IMG/VR virus record: IMGVR_UViG_3300035664_000025 | Coordinates: 1-46,028 of that record | DNA length: 46,028 nucleotides | Source of the DNA: a virus | Strand: one strand, 5' to 3' | Part shown: positions 1 through 6,346 of the stretch, piece after piece | How the letters are laid out: every line of letters starts with the position of its first letter | Numbering within the stretch: the first letter of the stretch is position 1 | The notes under the pieces: generated by a model | Told to the model about the DNA's origin: nothing | The model's database searches: none | What the model saw: the letters and a program-made list of their open reading frames with translations, nothing else | Program-made: the position numbers and the translations under genes

Positions 1-268
1 TATCGCCAGATGGCCCCGCAATTCCCCCCAGTACCCCTACCTTATATACAGGGACGTACAGTAAATATCCCGAGCACTGTTTGATTGTTTTTCATCAGGA
101 CAGAGCTATTGAGAATACCAGTGGCAAAAAGTTGCGATAAAGGACGCCCAGCGTATGTCCATTTCTTTGTCCAGAGTATCTGCATCAGGCACAGGTACGC
201 AGGACATTGGACAGGAGCATGGATACTGGCAGCACTGTCATCATCTATAGTCACGCCTTATTGAGAAT
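1..268. repeat. Left direct terminal repeat
   Basis: The first 268 bases recur at 45761-46028, the last 268 bases of the window. T7-like phages have direct terminal repeats of roughly this size, used for concatemer formation and packaging, so the window looks like a full linear genome. The copies differ at four clustered positions: 128, 129, 139 and 144 here, matching 45888, 45889, 45899 and 45904. An antisense ORF at 42-254 falls inside the repeat and has no recognisable features. Confidence 0.9.
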
Positions 269-716
269 GAATCGCAATAAGCAATGAGTTACTGAGATAC
301 AATGATAAGGTATTGTTATCGGTTAGCGCTGAATGATAAGGTGTAGGCATAGCTAGATATCAAGTGATCTGTATGCGCAGCATATACCAGTATGACAGTG
401 CGGCTATAACGCTCTCAGCCACCGCTACAAGCCGCTATAAGGCCCCTCTAACAGTTATTAGGTATACTGAGCCCTAACGCTACATAGAGGCACCTTGTAG
501 GCGATTATTAACAGATTGTCCTGTGTTCACAGTATTCACACCTTGTGCTCATCAGTATTCACACTCACGCTATTTGTTACTTATCACACAGGGGCGTCAG
601 TCCCTGACACCAGTGCTGTTTCAGTTCGACTCACCCAATATCAATACGGTTCGGATCGATAAGGAACGCTGATAGGGTCAATTAGGGGGCTACACGGATC
701 CACTGGGTTCTTGGGA
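269..716 (+). other. Non-coding left-end region
   Basis: No convincing gene lies between the repeat and the first small ORF. The stretch holds a 12-bp direct repeat (CAGTATTCACAC at 530-541 and 553-564), a palindrome CTGTGttCACAG at 521-532, one copy of the TTCACACTCACG motif at 558-569, and a CGACTCAC at 627-634 that resembles the core of T7-type promoters. Left ends of T7-like genomes usually carry early host-type promoters and replication signals. No origin can be demonstrated here. Confidence 0.5.
558..569 (+). promoter_or_regulatory. TTCACACTCACG motif, copy 1
   Basis: This is the first copy of a motif repeated at 1790-1802, 2731-2743, 3689-3699 and 14801-14812, with a weaker form at 7720-7730. 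It lies in non-coding DNA near the left end. The ACTCAC core is shared with T7-type promoters, so it is a candidate phage RNA polymerase promoter or other regulatory site. Confidence 0.4.
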
Positions 717-746
717 TTGACACATCGGCCTAGGGGCTGGTATGTT
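717..746 (+). promoter_or_regulatory. Sigma70-type early promoter
   Basis: TTGACA at 717-722 is a perfect -35 box. It is followed after 18 bases by TATGTT at 741-746, a near-consensus -10 box. It is the best host-type promoter I found and sits upstream of the whole early block, so it is probably the main early promoter recognised by host RNA polymerase. The transcript would start near 753. Confidence 0.65.
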
Positions 747-750
747 AGAT

Positions 751-930
751 GAGTCGGTGGGGGAGGCGAGAGCTGAGCTCCACCGGGCACCTTGATAATA
801 GAATAGTTGTGGTTCGTCACAAGACGGAACTAGCGGAGCGAGCGATCCCGCGAGTAGTTATAGGTAGCAACTCTACCTGACTACACGAACCCGTATCTAA
901 TCACTAGTGCGTGCTAACGCACACTAACAC
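751..930 (+). ncRNA. Structured 5' leader of the early transcript
   Basis: About 250 bases separate the likely transcription start from the first ORF. They contain several hairpins: CGGTGG/CCACCG at 755-785, TTGTG/CACAA at 807-822 with a six-base loop, AGGTAG/CTACCT at 862-878, and GTGCGT-GCTA-ACGCAC at 907-922. Such density suggests a folded leader that could stabilise the early mRNA, serve as an RNase III processing site or attenuate transcription. Whether it is a separate RNA cannot be told from sequence. Confidence 0.4.
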
Positions 931-1000
931 AGAGCCACATGTGTTTAATAAATTAGATCATGGCTACTTGTTCACAACACCAACAACTACGGAGTTAACT

Positions 1001-1156
1001 ATGACCAACACCATTAACCAAACCTGGAATGACACCACTGTTAACACTTTCTATTGGATGGAGGCCAACTGCAATAGCTACAAGTTTGATAATTACAGCG
1101 AGGCTATGTACACCTCTATTGCTTGGATTGAGGATGACAATGAGTGCACCTACTGA
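1001..1156 (+). CDS. Small early hypothetical protein
   Basis: A 51-residue protein starting MTNTINQTWNDTT. The ATG at 1001 is chosen over an upstream GTG at 911 because GGAG lies six bases before it (991-994), and because the longer form would be read through the 907-922 hairpin. It is rich in Asn, Thr and aromatic residues and ends acidic (IEDDNECTY). No family is recognised. As the first early gene, a role in host takeover is plausible but unproven. Confidence 0.6.
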   Translation: MTNTINQTWNDTTVNTFYWMEANCNSYKFDNYSEAMYTSIAWIEDDNECTY

Positions 1157-1186
1157 TCATTAACTAATCACAATCACACCACTATT

Positions 1187-1333
1187 ATGTCTATCACCGT
1201 TGATCGTATAGTAGCCACTTGTCTTCTCAGTAAGGCTACTACTGGTAATGAGATCTTGGCTGTACTTGATATGATTACTTCTACCTTTAACCAACCCATT
1301 ACACCTTCTATGATGGAGATGATTAAATCCTGA
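1187..1333 (+). CDS. Small early hypothetical protein
   Basis: A 48-residue ORF beginning MSITVDRIVATCLLSKATTG. Its middle reads NEILAVLDMITSTF, a pattern I recall from small cyanophage proteins of unknown function. No Shine-Dalgarno sequence is obvious. It lies between two other small early genes on the same strand. No catalytic motif, membrane segment or metal site is visible, so no function is proposed. Confidence 0.6.
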   Translation: MSITVDRIVATCLLSKATTGNEILAVLDMITSTFNQPITPSMMEMIKS

Positions 1334-1415
1334 TGCTAACCTTAACTATCCTAATCAGGTGAGCGACTCGCTTCGCTCGCCACTCTCGGTACCATTTACG
1401 CTATTAAGGAGATCA

Positions 1416-1634
1416 ATGACAACGTTTATCTTTGATGACCTTCGTGCTGCTGTACAAGACTGTACCAGCTATGACTTAGTTCAACGCATGGGTGATGACT
1501 ATGAAGAGTATGTATTAGTTGATCCTTATGGAGATGTAGATGGTGATCCATTCTACGAGTTGGAAGATGTAGAGTCTTTCATTCGTGCTAATGATGACAT
1601 TGATGCTTACCTTTACAACATTACCAACGTATGA
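1416..1634 (+). CDS. Small acidic early hypothetical protein
   Basis: A 72-residue acidic protein starting MTTFIFDDLRAAV. The start is set by AAGGAG at 1406-1411, five bases ahead of the ATG; an upstream in-frame GTG at 1359 would run through the GC-rich inverted repeat GAGCG/CGCTC near 1361-1378. Many Asp and Glu residues sit beside aromatic ones. Small acidic early phage proteins often bind host enzymes or mimic DNA, but nothing here identifies a target. It overlaps the next ORF by four bases (ATGA). Confidence 0.7.
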   Translation: MTTFIFDDLRAAVQDCTSYDLVQRMGDDYEEYVLVDPYGDVDGDPFYELEDVESFIRANDDIDAYLYNITNV

Positions 1635-1780
1635 TGTACACTATCTCTCGCATGGATGATGAGGGTAACATGATTGCCCTTGAGTCATTCGATACATATA
1701 GTGAGGCTGAGATGATGTTCGATAGCTACTGTGACATGTATCCTCATGCCTATGTAGATATCGTTAGCACACCTGAGTAA
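1631..1780 (+). CDS. Small early hypothetical protein
   Basis: A 49-residue ORF starting at an ATGA overlap with the previous stop, a sign of translational coupling. A second in-frame ATG at 1634 is equally possible. The protein is acidic and rich in Met, Tyr and Ser, with SFDTYSEAEMMFDSYCDMYP in the middle. That helical-looking stretch resembles short repeats in small cyanophage proteins, but no family is assigned. Confidence 0.6.
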   Translation: MMYTISRMDDEGNMIALESFDTYSEAEMMFDSYCDMYPHAYVDIVSTPE

Positions 1781-1789
1781 TTCAAATCG

Positions 1790-1802
1790 TTCACACTCAC
1801 GA
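1790..1802 (+). promoter_or_regulatory. TTCACACTCACGA motif, copy 2
   Basis: An intergenic copy of the recurring motif, 11 bases upstream of the ATG of the ArdA-like gene. If it is a promoter, initiation would fall almost at the start codon, leaving little leader. Confidence 0.4.
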
Positions 1803-1812
1803 GGCTTTAACT

Positions 1813-2388
1813 ATGACCACCGCCACTCCTATCTTTATGCTCAAGGGTGATTCACTTCTTAACTTCGTCAATGACAAGATGCCCCTTATTAATAGAGGTG
1901 AGCTGACTCGCACTGATATGATCAAGGACGCAGGCTATGTGTACGATAGCGGTAAGGCTATGTATGTAGACTTCTACACTGAGTTGCTCAATGCACGAGG
2001 TGTAATCCCTACTACCAACACTGATACTATGGACCAAGAGTACGATGACCTCAGCAATGATGAGAAGGATCTCTATGATAAGATCACTGACATGCTCGGT
2101 GAGAAGTGGACCCATGAGGAGACTGTTGAGTTCATGGATGAGCTCGATGACATCGGTATCAACACTGCTAGTGACTTCGAGGATGCTTATGAGTACACCC
2201 ACGATAGCTACTCATCGTATGCTGAGAAGGAATTCGCTGAGTACTTCGTCATTGAGGTGATGGATGCACAGATCCCTGACATTGTAATGGCTGCTATTGA
2301 TTGGCAAGATGTGTGGGATCACAACCTACGCTATGACTTCTGTAGCATTGAGACTGCTAACGGTACCTTCTTCTTTCGTAACAACTGA
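1813..2388 (+). CDS. cyAbrB-like / ArdA-like fusion, putative antirestriction protein
   Basis: A 191-residue acidic protein. Residues about 9-64 (KGDSLLNFV, LTRTDMIKDAGYV, FYTELLNARG) resemble the N-terminal region of cyanobacterial cyAbrB regulators, with the pattern L-x-G-x-x-LL, a GY pair, then FY-x-x-LL-x-A-x-G. Residues about 100-191 match the C-terminal part of ArdA antirestriction proteins: DFEDAYEYTHD, EKEFAEYF, the AIDW motif at 161-164, and a final GTFFFRNN. ArdA proteins mimic DNA and block type I restriction enzymes. A role in evading restriction, perhaps aimed by the AbrB-like part, is inferred. Antirestriction genes are typically early, which fits this place. Confidence 0.6.
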   Translation: MTTATPIFMLKGDSLLNFVNDKMPLINRGELTRTDMIKDAGYVYDSGKAMYVDFYTELLNARGVIPTTNTDTMDQEYDDLSNDEKDLYDKITDMLGEKWTHEETVEFMDELDDIGINTASDFEDAYEYTHDSYSSYAEKEFAEYFVIEVMDAQIPDIVMAAIDWQDVWDHNLRYDFCSIETANGTFFFRNN

Positions 2389-2417
2389 CCAACTCTTACT
2401 CCACTGCGTTCCATAAG

Positions 2418-2723
2418 ATGACTAACCACAAGAAACAAGCAGTCGAGTACTGCCTCAACACGTTTGACTTTGAACGTGTCCATAAAGTGATGGAGCATGT
2501 CGATTGGGTATGGGCTACACAGGATGGTCTCAAAGTACCCACCATTGTTCAATTAGTTCTTGCTGCTCAACAGCGTCTCAATGATGCTTGGGATAAGCGT
2601 ACAACTATTGAAAGTGGAGGGCTACGTGCTGCCTATGTGCAAGCAGACATGGATGAGTATGGTGAACTAGCACCTCCAGCACTAGAGCTTATGTTCATCC
2701 TCACTCAAACACAATCTTACTAA
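2418..2723 (+). CDS. Conserved early phage hypothetical protein
   Basis: A 101-residue protein starting MTNHKKQAVEYCLNTFDF. The pattern FERVHKVMEHVDWVW, followed by VPTIVQLVLAAQQ, then ESGGLRA, and a C-terminus built around LELMFILTQ is one I recall from conserved hypothetical proteins in tailed phages. Nothing in it suggests an enzyme. Its stop (TAA) is followed at once by the ATG of the next gene, so the two are likely co-translated. Confidence 0.75.
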   Translation: MTNHKKQAVEYCLNTFDFERVHKVMEHVDWVWATQDGLKVPTIVQLVLAAQQRLNDAWDKRTTIESGGLRAAYVQADMDEYGELAPPALELMFILTQTQSY

Positions 2724-2915
2724 ATGTTGCTTCACACTCACGACACAGCGATTAAAGTTGATGTCTACCCTGATGAGTTCAAGCCTATTATGAAGGCAGT
2801 CAAGTATGCTCTAATGTGTGATGACTCTCGTAAGGTTCTTAATGAGGTAGAGTGGGCTACACTAAATGCGTGGCTTGATGACTTCTCTGATATTGCACTT
2901 AACGAGGCTGTTTAA
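2724..2915 (+). CDS. Small early hypothetical protein
   Basis: A 63-residue ORF starting directly after the previous stop (TAAATG). It begins MLLHTHDTAIKVDVYPDEF and is followed by probable helices. The HTHD residues are encoded by the TTCACACTCACGA motif at 2731-2743, so the motif lies inside the reading frame if this start is right. The next in-frame Met is near 2790. No family is recognised. Confidence 0.6.
   Translation: MLLHTHDTAIKVDVYPDEFKPIMKAVKYALMCDDSRKVLNEVEWATLNAWLDDFSDIALNEAV
2731..2743 (+). promoter_or_regulatory. TTCACACTCACGA motif, copy 3
   Basis: An exact 13-base copy of the recurring motif, just after the start of a small early ORF. It is read in the His-Thr-His frame here, but as Ser-His-Ser at 14801, so conservation is at the DNA level rather than of the peptide. 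Confidence 0.35.
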
Positions 2916-3085
2916 TGGCTAAAGCACTGACCCAAGATCAAATCAAGATGCGTCTTGAGTTGATTGACTTTGTTGCTCAAGGTGTACGTACTCAAGCAAC
3001 TGCTGGGTACTATGATGCTGAGCAAGTTACGTACTTGACTCAACAACTTGAGCGTGTTGCTAAGTTCCTTTGTGTTCGTAACTGA
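2915..3085 (+). CDS. Small early hypothetical protein
   Basis: A 56-residue ORF whose ATG shares a base with the preceding TAA. It begins MAKALTQDQIKMRLELIDF and continues with two probable amphipathic helices and a Leu/Gln-rich stretch (YLTQQLERVAKFL). The helical make-up suggests a small protein-binding or coiled-coil partner. No known family is recognised. Confidence 0.6.
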   Translation: MAKALTQDQIKMRLELIDFVAQGVRTQATAGYYDAEQVTYLTQQLERVAKFLCVRN

Positions 3086-3087
3086 TC

Positions 3088-3252
3088 ATGTACACCACCT
3101 ATAAAGGTCTCCGTGAGTACGAGGTAACCCTCACCAGTGGTGTGTGGTACTTACTCGCACCTAGTACTGAGCAGGCTGCATGGACTGCTCTTGAACTATC
3201 CCAACAACGTAACGAACAACTAGTAAATGTCAAACAAACGGAAGAATGGTAA
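3088..3252 (+). CDS. Small early hypothetical protein
   Basis: A 54-residue ORF two bases after the previous stop, beginning MYTTYKGLREYEVTL. A beta-rich first half (YEVTL, GVWYLLAP) is followed by a helix ending QRNEQLVNVKQTEEW. Its 3' end overlaps the next gene by 26 bases in another frame, as is usual in this packed early block. Function unknown. Confidence 0.55.
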   Translation: MYTTYKGLREYEVTLTSGVWYLLAPSTEQAAWTALELSQQRNEQLVNVKQTEEW

Positions 3253-3559
3253 GATGGGTAAGCGTAAAGAGTTCCCTAACAACTGGCAAGAGTACAAGGA
3301 TGCTGATGATGACATGTTCCACGAGCATACCTTTGAAGAGATCATGTCGTGGAAGGTAGGAGGCTGGGAACTACCTAGCTCAGTCTGCTGCATCATCCGC
3401 ACCTCTGACCTAAAGACTGGTAAGGTTAAGGAGTATGTCTACCAAAAGCGTAGTGCTGCTCAGGCTAAGGTTAACGCACTGATTGACACACCTGACATTG
3501 AGTTCACGGTTGTTGATCACGAGTCTATTCACTTCCTCACCCCTACTGATTTCAACTGA
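3227..3559 (+). CDS. Conserved cyanophage hypothetical protein
   Basis: A 110-residue protein starting MSNKRKNGKMGKRKEFPNNW. A basic N-terminus leads into FEEIMSWKVGGWELPSSV, then an IIRTSDLKTGKVKEYVY segment and a C-terminal beta-rich part. The layout resembles a hypothetical protein family I recall from T7-like cyanophages. A basic tail with a compact beta domain would suit nucleic-acid or protein binding, but no active site is visible. Confidence 0.7.
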   Translation: MSNKRKNGKMGKRKEFPNNWQEYKDADDDMFHEHTFEEIMSWKVGGWELPSSVCCIIRTSDLKTGKVKEYVYQKRSAAQAKVNALIDTPDIEFTVVDHESIHFLTPTDFN

Positions 3560-3702
3560 TGTCTAACACTACCTTCTCCCGTCGTCTTGCTCAACTCATC
3601 CAGCAGCTCGAGAACCATCCCCATCGTGATGAGATCATCAAGCTTGCACAAGAGCAAATGATCGACGACAACGAATTCGTTCACTTCGTTCACACTCACT
3701 GA
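3559..3702 (+). CDS. Small early hypothetical protein upstream of RNA polymerase
   Basis: A 47-residue ORF overlapping the previous stop by one base (TGATG). It starts MSNTTFSRRLAQLIQQLENH, is mostly helical, and ends EFVHFVHTH. The last codons lie within motif copy 4 at 3689-3699. It is the last early gene before the polymerase, 10 bases upstream of the TTG start. Function unknown. Confidence 0.55.
   Translation: MSNTTFSRRLAQLIQQLENHPHRDEIIKLAQEQMIDDNEFVHFVHTH
3689..3699 (+). promoter_or_regulatory. TTCACACTCAC motif, copy 4, before the RNA polymerase gene
   Basis: This copy is 13 bases upstream of the TTG start of the RNA polymerase gene, across the end of the preceding ORF. In this copy the bases after the core are TGA rather than GA. 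A promoter here would let the polymerase act on its own gene, which is speculative. Confidence 0.4.
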
Positions 3703-3712
3703 GAATTGATTA

Positions 3713-6052
3713 TTGGCAACACCTGCACAGATCGATGAGCAAGTAGCTCTAGAGCGAGAGCAAATCAAGCAAGGACTCCAGCGCCTCAGAGACAACACCC
3801 GTAAGCTGCAAGAACAAAGCTATGCTAGTGCTACAGTTTATGGTATAACGTCTATTGATGCGCTACTGCCTAGCCTTGTTAAACACATAGAGGAGAGTAG
3901 TGAGTATCGTCTCAAGCGTGGATCAGGTCACCAGTTTGATGTCATCAAGAACTATGTCTCTCAGCTAGAGCCACTAGCATCTGCCTCTATTTCGCTAAAG
4001 ATCACCTTTGATAAGGTATTCTCTACCACCAAGGGTAGTGATCAACTGCAATCAGTGTGTGATGCTATTGGTCATGCTGTTGAGTCTGAGTGTCAGATGC
4101 GACACTATGAGAAGACTGCACCTGGGCTGTTAGCTGTACTCAAAAAGAACTACTACCACAAGTCTATTGGTACACAACAAAAGCTAACTGTCATCAAAAC
4201 ATTGATGAACAGATGTGAGGTACCTGAGTGGGAGATTTGGGGTAGAGCTAATCGCATCAAGCTAGGTGCATGGTTACTTGATTGCATCATGCAAACTAGT
4301 GGTTGGTTCGTTAAGGATCTGCGTCGCTTAGGTAAGATCACTGTAACGTTTGTTGCACCTACACCTGCGTTCCTTGAGATCCGTGATAAGGTCATGAGTG
4401 AAGCTGAACTATTTGCTCCACTTGCATGGCCAATGCTTATCGAACCAAACGATTGGACTAACGATCGCCCTGGTGGTTACCTACTCAATGAGGTGATGCG
4501 AGGCTACTCCTTGGTTCGGAGGGGAGACCCCGCCCGTCTACAGGAGGAGATTCCTCTTGCCTTTCTGAACAAGATTCAGAAGGTAGCTTACCAAATCAAT
4601 CCCTTTATTTATGGGGTTGCTGAGGAGCTAACTATAATGGAACGCTCTGTTGGTAAGTTCCTACCAGTTGTTAATCACCCTCTACCTGCTAAACCTGCTG
4701 ACATTGAAACCAACTACGATAGCCGTAAGGATTATCGGAGAAGAGCAGCGGAGGTGTTGAACTTACAAGCACAAGAACCTAAGAAGTCATGTAGAACTCG
4801 CATGACTATGGAAGCAGCTAAGAGGTTCAAGGATAGAGATAGGTTCTTCTGTCCATGGTCATTTGACTATAGAGGAAGAGCTTATCCTATCCCTGCTTTT
4901 CTAACACCACAAGACACTGACTTTGGTAAGTCATTACTGAGGTTTGCTGATGGATCTTATATGACACCAGAAGCTGAGTCGTGGTTAGCCTTTCAAGTAG
5001 CGACTTGTTATGGGTTAGATAAAGCAACCATGTCTGATCGACTAGCTTGGGTGGAGAATAACATCACACTCATCAGTCGTATTGCTACTGACCCAATCGG
5101 ATCTTTACCTGAATGGGAGGCAGCAGAAGAACCATGGCAATTCTTAGCAAGCTGTGAAGAGTATTATCATTGTGTGATCACAGCTGATAGACAATTCACA
5201 TCACTGTTTGTTGCTGTTGATGCAACCTGTAGTGGTCTCCAGATCTTGGCTGGACTTGCACGAGATAAGTCAACTGCAAGACTGGTTAATGTGTTACCTG
5301 GTGATAAGCCTCAGGATGCCTATAAGGTAGTCGCTGAAGCTGCTATGTCATCAGTACCTGAACGCTTACGTCCATTCCTAGATAGGAAGAAGACCAAGCG
5401 TTGTGTTATGACTATCCCTTACAATGCTAAGCCTTACTCCAACAGGGGTTACATCAAAGAGGCTTTCTTGGAGGATGGGCTAGAGCTTGAGAAGGAAGAG
5501 CTAACTCAAGTTGTTCAAGCTATCAGGTCAGCTATGGATGTGGTCGTACCAGGTCCTATGGCTGTTATGAAATGGATTGAGGCTGAGGTAGCAGCTGCTG
5601 TAAAGCGTGGTGTACGATACCTTGAATGGAGGACTCCATCTGGGTTTATTGTTCACCAGAAGCTCAACAAGAAGAAGTTCCAGTCTATGGAGCTACAGCT
5701 GTTGGGTCGCTGTAAGATGAAGGTGGCAGTTGGAGAGACTGATGAGGTCGACCTCAACCACCACAAGAATGCAACAGCTCCTAACCTTATTCACAGTCTA
5801 GACGCCAGTCTATTGCACTTGAGTGCCCTACGCTTTGATGCCCCTATTGCTCTTATTCACGATTCTGTGCTTTGTCGTGCAACGGATATGTCTACCCTAT
5901 CCACCATTGTACGAGAAACCTACATGCACTTGTTCGCAGAGCATGATTACCTACGAGACTTTGCCCAATACATTGGTGCAGAGTCTGAACCACCGATCAT
6001 TGGTGATCTAGAACCAGAGACCGTTATTGAGAGTACATATTTCTTCTGCTAA
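3713..6052 (+). CDS. T7-like single-subunit DNA-directed RNA polymerase
   Basis: A 779-residue T7-type RNA polymerase that transcribes the phage's middle and late genes. Motif A VDATCSGLQ carries Asp503 (T7 D537). Motif B (KTKRCVMTIPYN) carries Lys562 and Tyr570 (T7 K631 and Y639). Motif C LIHDS carries Asp717 (T7 D812). NLIHSLDAS matches the conserved segment before motif C. T7 polymerase has 883 residues, so this one is shorter, mainly at the N-terminus, as in other cyanophages. The start is TTG at 3713, with no strong ribosome site and no better in-frame start, which may keep polymerase levels low. A terminator follows. Identification is secure; the exact start is less so. Confidence 0.97.
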   Translation: MATPAQIDEQVALEREQIKQGLQRLRDNTRKLQEQSYASATVYGITSIDALLPSLVKHIEESSEYRLKRGSGHQFDVIKNYVSQLEPLASASISLKITFDKVFSTTKGSDQLQSVCDAIGHAVESECQMRHYEKTAPGLLAVLKKNYYHKSIGTQQKLTVIKTLMNRCEVPEWEIWGRANRIKLGAWLLDCIMQTSGWFVKDLRRLGKITVTFVAPTPAFLEIRDKVMSEAELFAPLAWPMLIEPNDWTNDRPGGYLLNEVMRGYSLVRRGDPARLQEEIPLAFLNKIQKVAYQINPFIYGVAEELTIMERSVGKFLPVVNHPLPAKPADIETNYDSRKDYRRRAAEVLNLQAQEPKKSCRTRMTMEAAKRFKDRDRFFCPWSFDYRGRAYPIPAFLTPQDTDFGKSLLRFADGSYMTPEAESWLAFQVATCYGLDKATMSDRLAWVENNITLISRIATDPIGSLPEWEAAEEPWQFLASCEEYYHCVITADRQFTSLFVAVDATCSGLQILAGLARDKSTARLVNVLPGDKPQDAYKVVAEAAMSSVPERLRPFLDRKKTKRCVMTIPYNAKPYSNRGYIKEAFLEDGLELEKEELTQVVQAIRSAMDVVVPGPMAVMKWIEAEVAAAVKRGVRYLEWRTPSGFIVHQKLNKKKFQSMELQLLGRCKMKVAVGETDEVDLNHHKNATAPNLIHSLDASLLHLSALRFDAPIALIHDSVLCRATDMSTLSTIVRETYMHLFAEHDYLRDFAQYIGAESEPPIIGDLEPETVIESTYFFC

Positions 6053-6060
6053 TAGTGTAT

Positions 6061-6079
6061 CCCACATTATGTGGGTTTT
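6061..6079 (+). terminator. Intrinsic terminator after RNA polymerase
   Basis: Stem CCCACA (6061-6066), loop TTA, stem TGTGGG (6070-6075), then TTTT. It lies eight bases after the RNA polymerase stop and just before the tRNA cluster, so it probably ends early transcription by host polymerase. Confidence 0.75.
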
Positions 6080-6081
6080 CT

Positions 6082-6153
6082 GCCTCTTTAGCTCAATGGT
6101 AGAGCAACGGTTTTGTAAACCGTAGGTTGTCAGTTCAAATCTGACAGGGGGCT
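6082..6153 (+). tRNA. tRNA-Thr(TGT)
   Basis: A full cloverleaf. Acceptor GCCTCTT pairs with AGGGGGC including two G-U pairs. Anticodon stem ACGGT/ACCGT encloses loop TTTGTAA, anticodon TGT reading ACA. T-arm GTCAG/CTGAC encloses TTCAAAT. CCA is not encoded. Only one base separates it from the next tRNA. Confidence 0.9.
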
Positions 6154-6154
6154 T

Positions 6155-6229
6155 GTGCCGTTAGCCTAGTGGTTAAGGAGCTGGTTTGTGGAACCAGATA
6201 GGAGGGTTCAATTCCCTCACGGCACTCCA
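6155..6229 (+). tRNA. tRNA-His(GTG) with encoded CCA
   Basis: Acceptor GTGCCGT pairs with ACGGCAC. Anticodon stem CTGGT/ACCAG encloses loop TTGTGGA, anticodon GTG. T-arm GAGGG/CCCTC encloses TTCAATT. The discriminator is T (6226), followed by an encoded CCA (6227-6229). Bacterial tRNA-His normally has an extra G at -1 facing C73; here -1 is T and 73 is T, so the main histidyl-tRNA synthetase identity pair is missing. The D-stem is weak. tRNA-Pro begins at the next base. Confidence 0.8.
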
Positions 6230-6303
6230 CGGGATATAGCTCAGTTTGGTAGAGCACTCGCTTTGGGAGCGAGATGTCGTAGGTTCGAATCCTACTACCC
6301 CGA
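6230..6303 (+). tRNA. tRNA-Pro(TGG)
   Basis: The first base follows directly after the CCA of tRNA-His. Acceptor CGGGATA pairs with TACCCCG apart from one A-C mismatch, and C1-G72 is typical of bacterial tRNA-Pro. Anticodon stem CTCGC/GCGAG encloses loop TTTGGGA, anticodon TGG reading CCA. T-arm GTAGG/CCTAC encloses TTCGAAT. Discriminator A; CCA is not encoded. Confidence 0.9.
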
Positions 6304-6306
6304 CTG

Positions 6307-6324
6307 GCTTAGGGAAACCTAAGC
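6307..6324 (+). promoter_or_regulatory. Hairpin with GAAA tetraloop after the tRNA cluster
   Basis: GCTTAGG (6307-6313) and CCTAAGC (6318-6324) form a perfect seven-base stem with a GNRA-type GAAA loop. There is no T-run, so it is more likely a processing or stability element at the junction between tRNA cluster and SSB mRNA than a terminator. Confidence 0.5.
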
Positions 6325-6346
6325 ACTCAACCTGTCCAATTAATTA

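Noticed and set aside
42-254. 70-codon antisense ORF inside the terminal repeat
   Set aside because: No ribosome site, no protein pattern, opposite strand to every gene, and four base differences between the repeats fall within it.
463-468. TATACT as a second -10 promoter box
   Set aside because: The sequence 17-18 bases upstream is GC-rich and unlike a -35 element, so it was not called a promoter.
3713-3715. Searching for an ATG start for RNA polymerase
   Set aside because: No in-frame ATG lies close upstream, and the next Met residues are too far inside the conserved protein, so TTG was kept.
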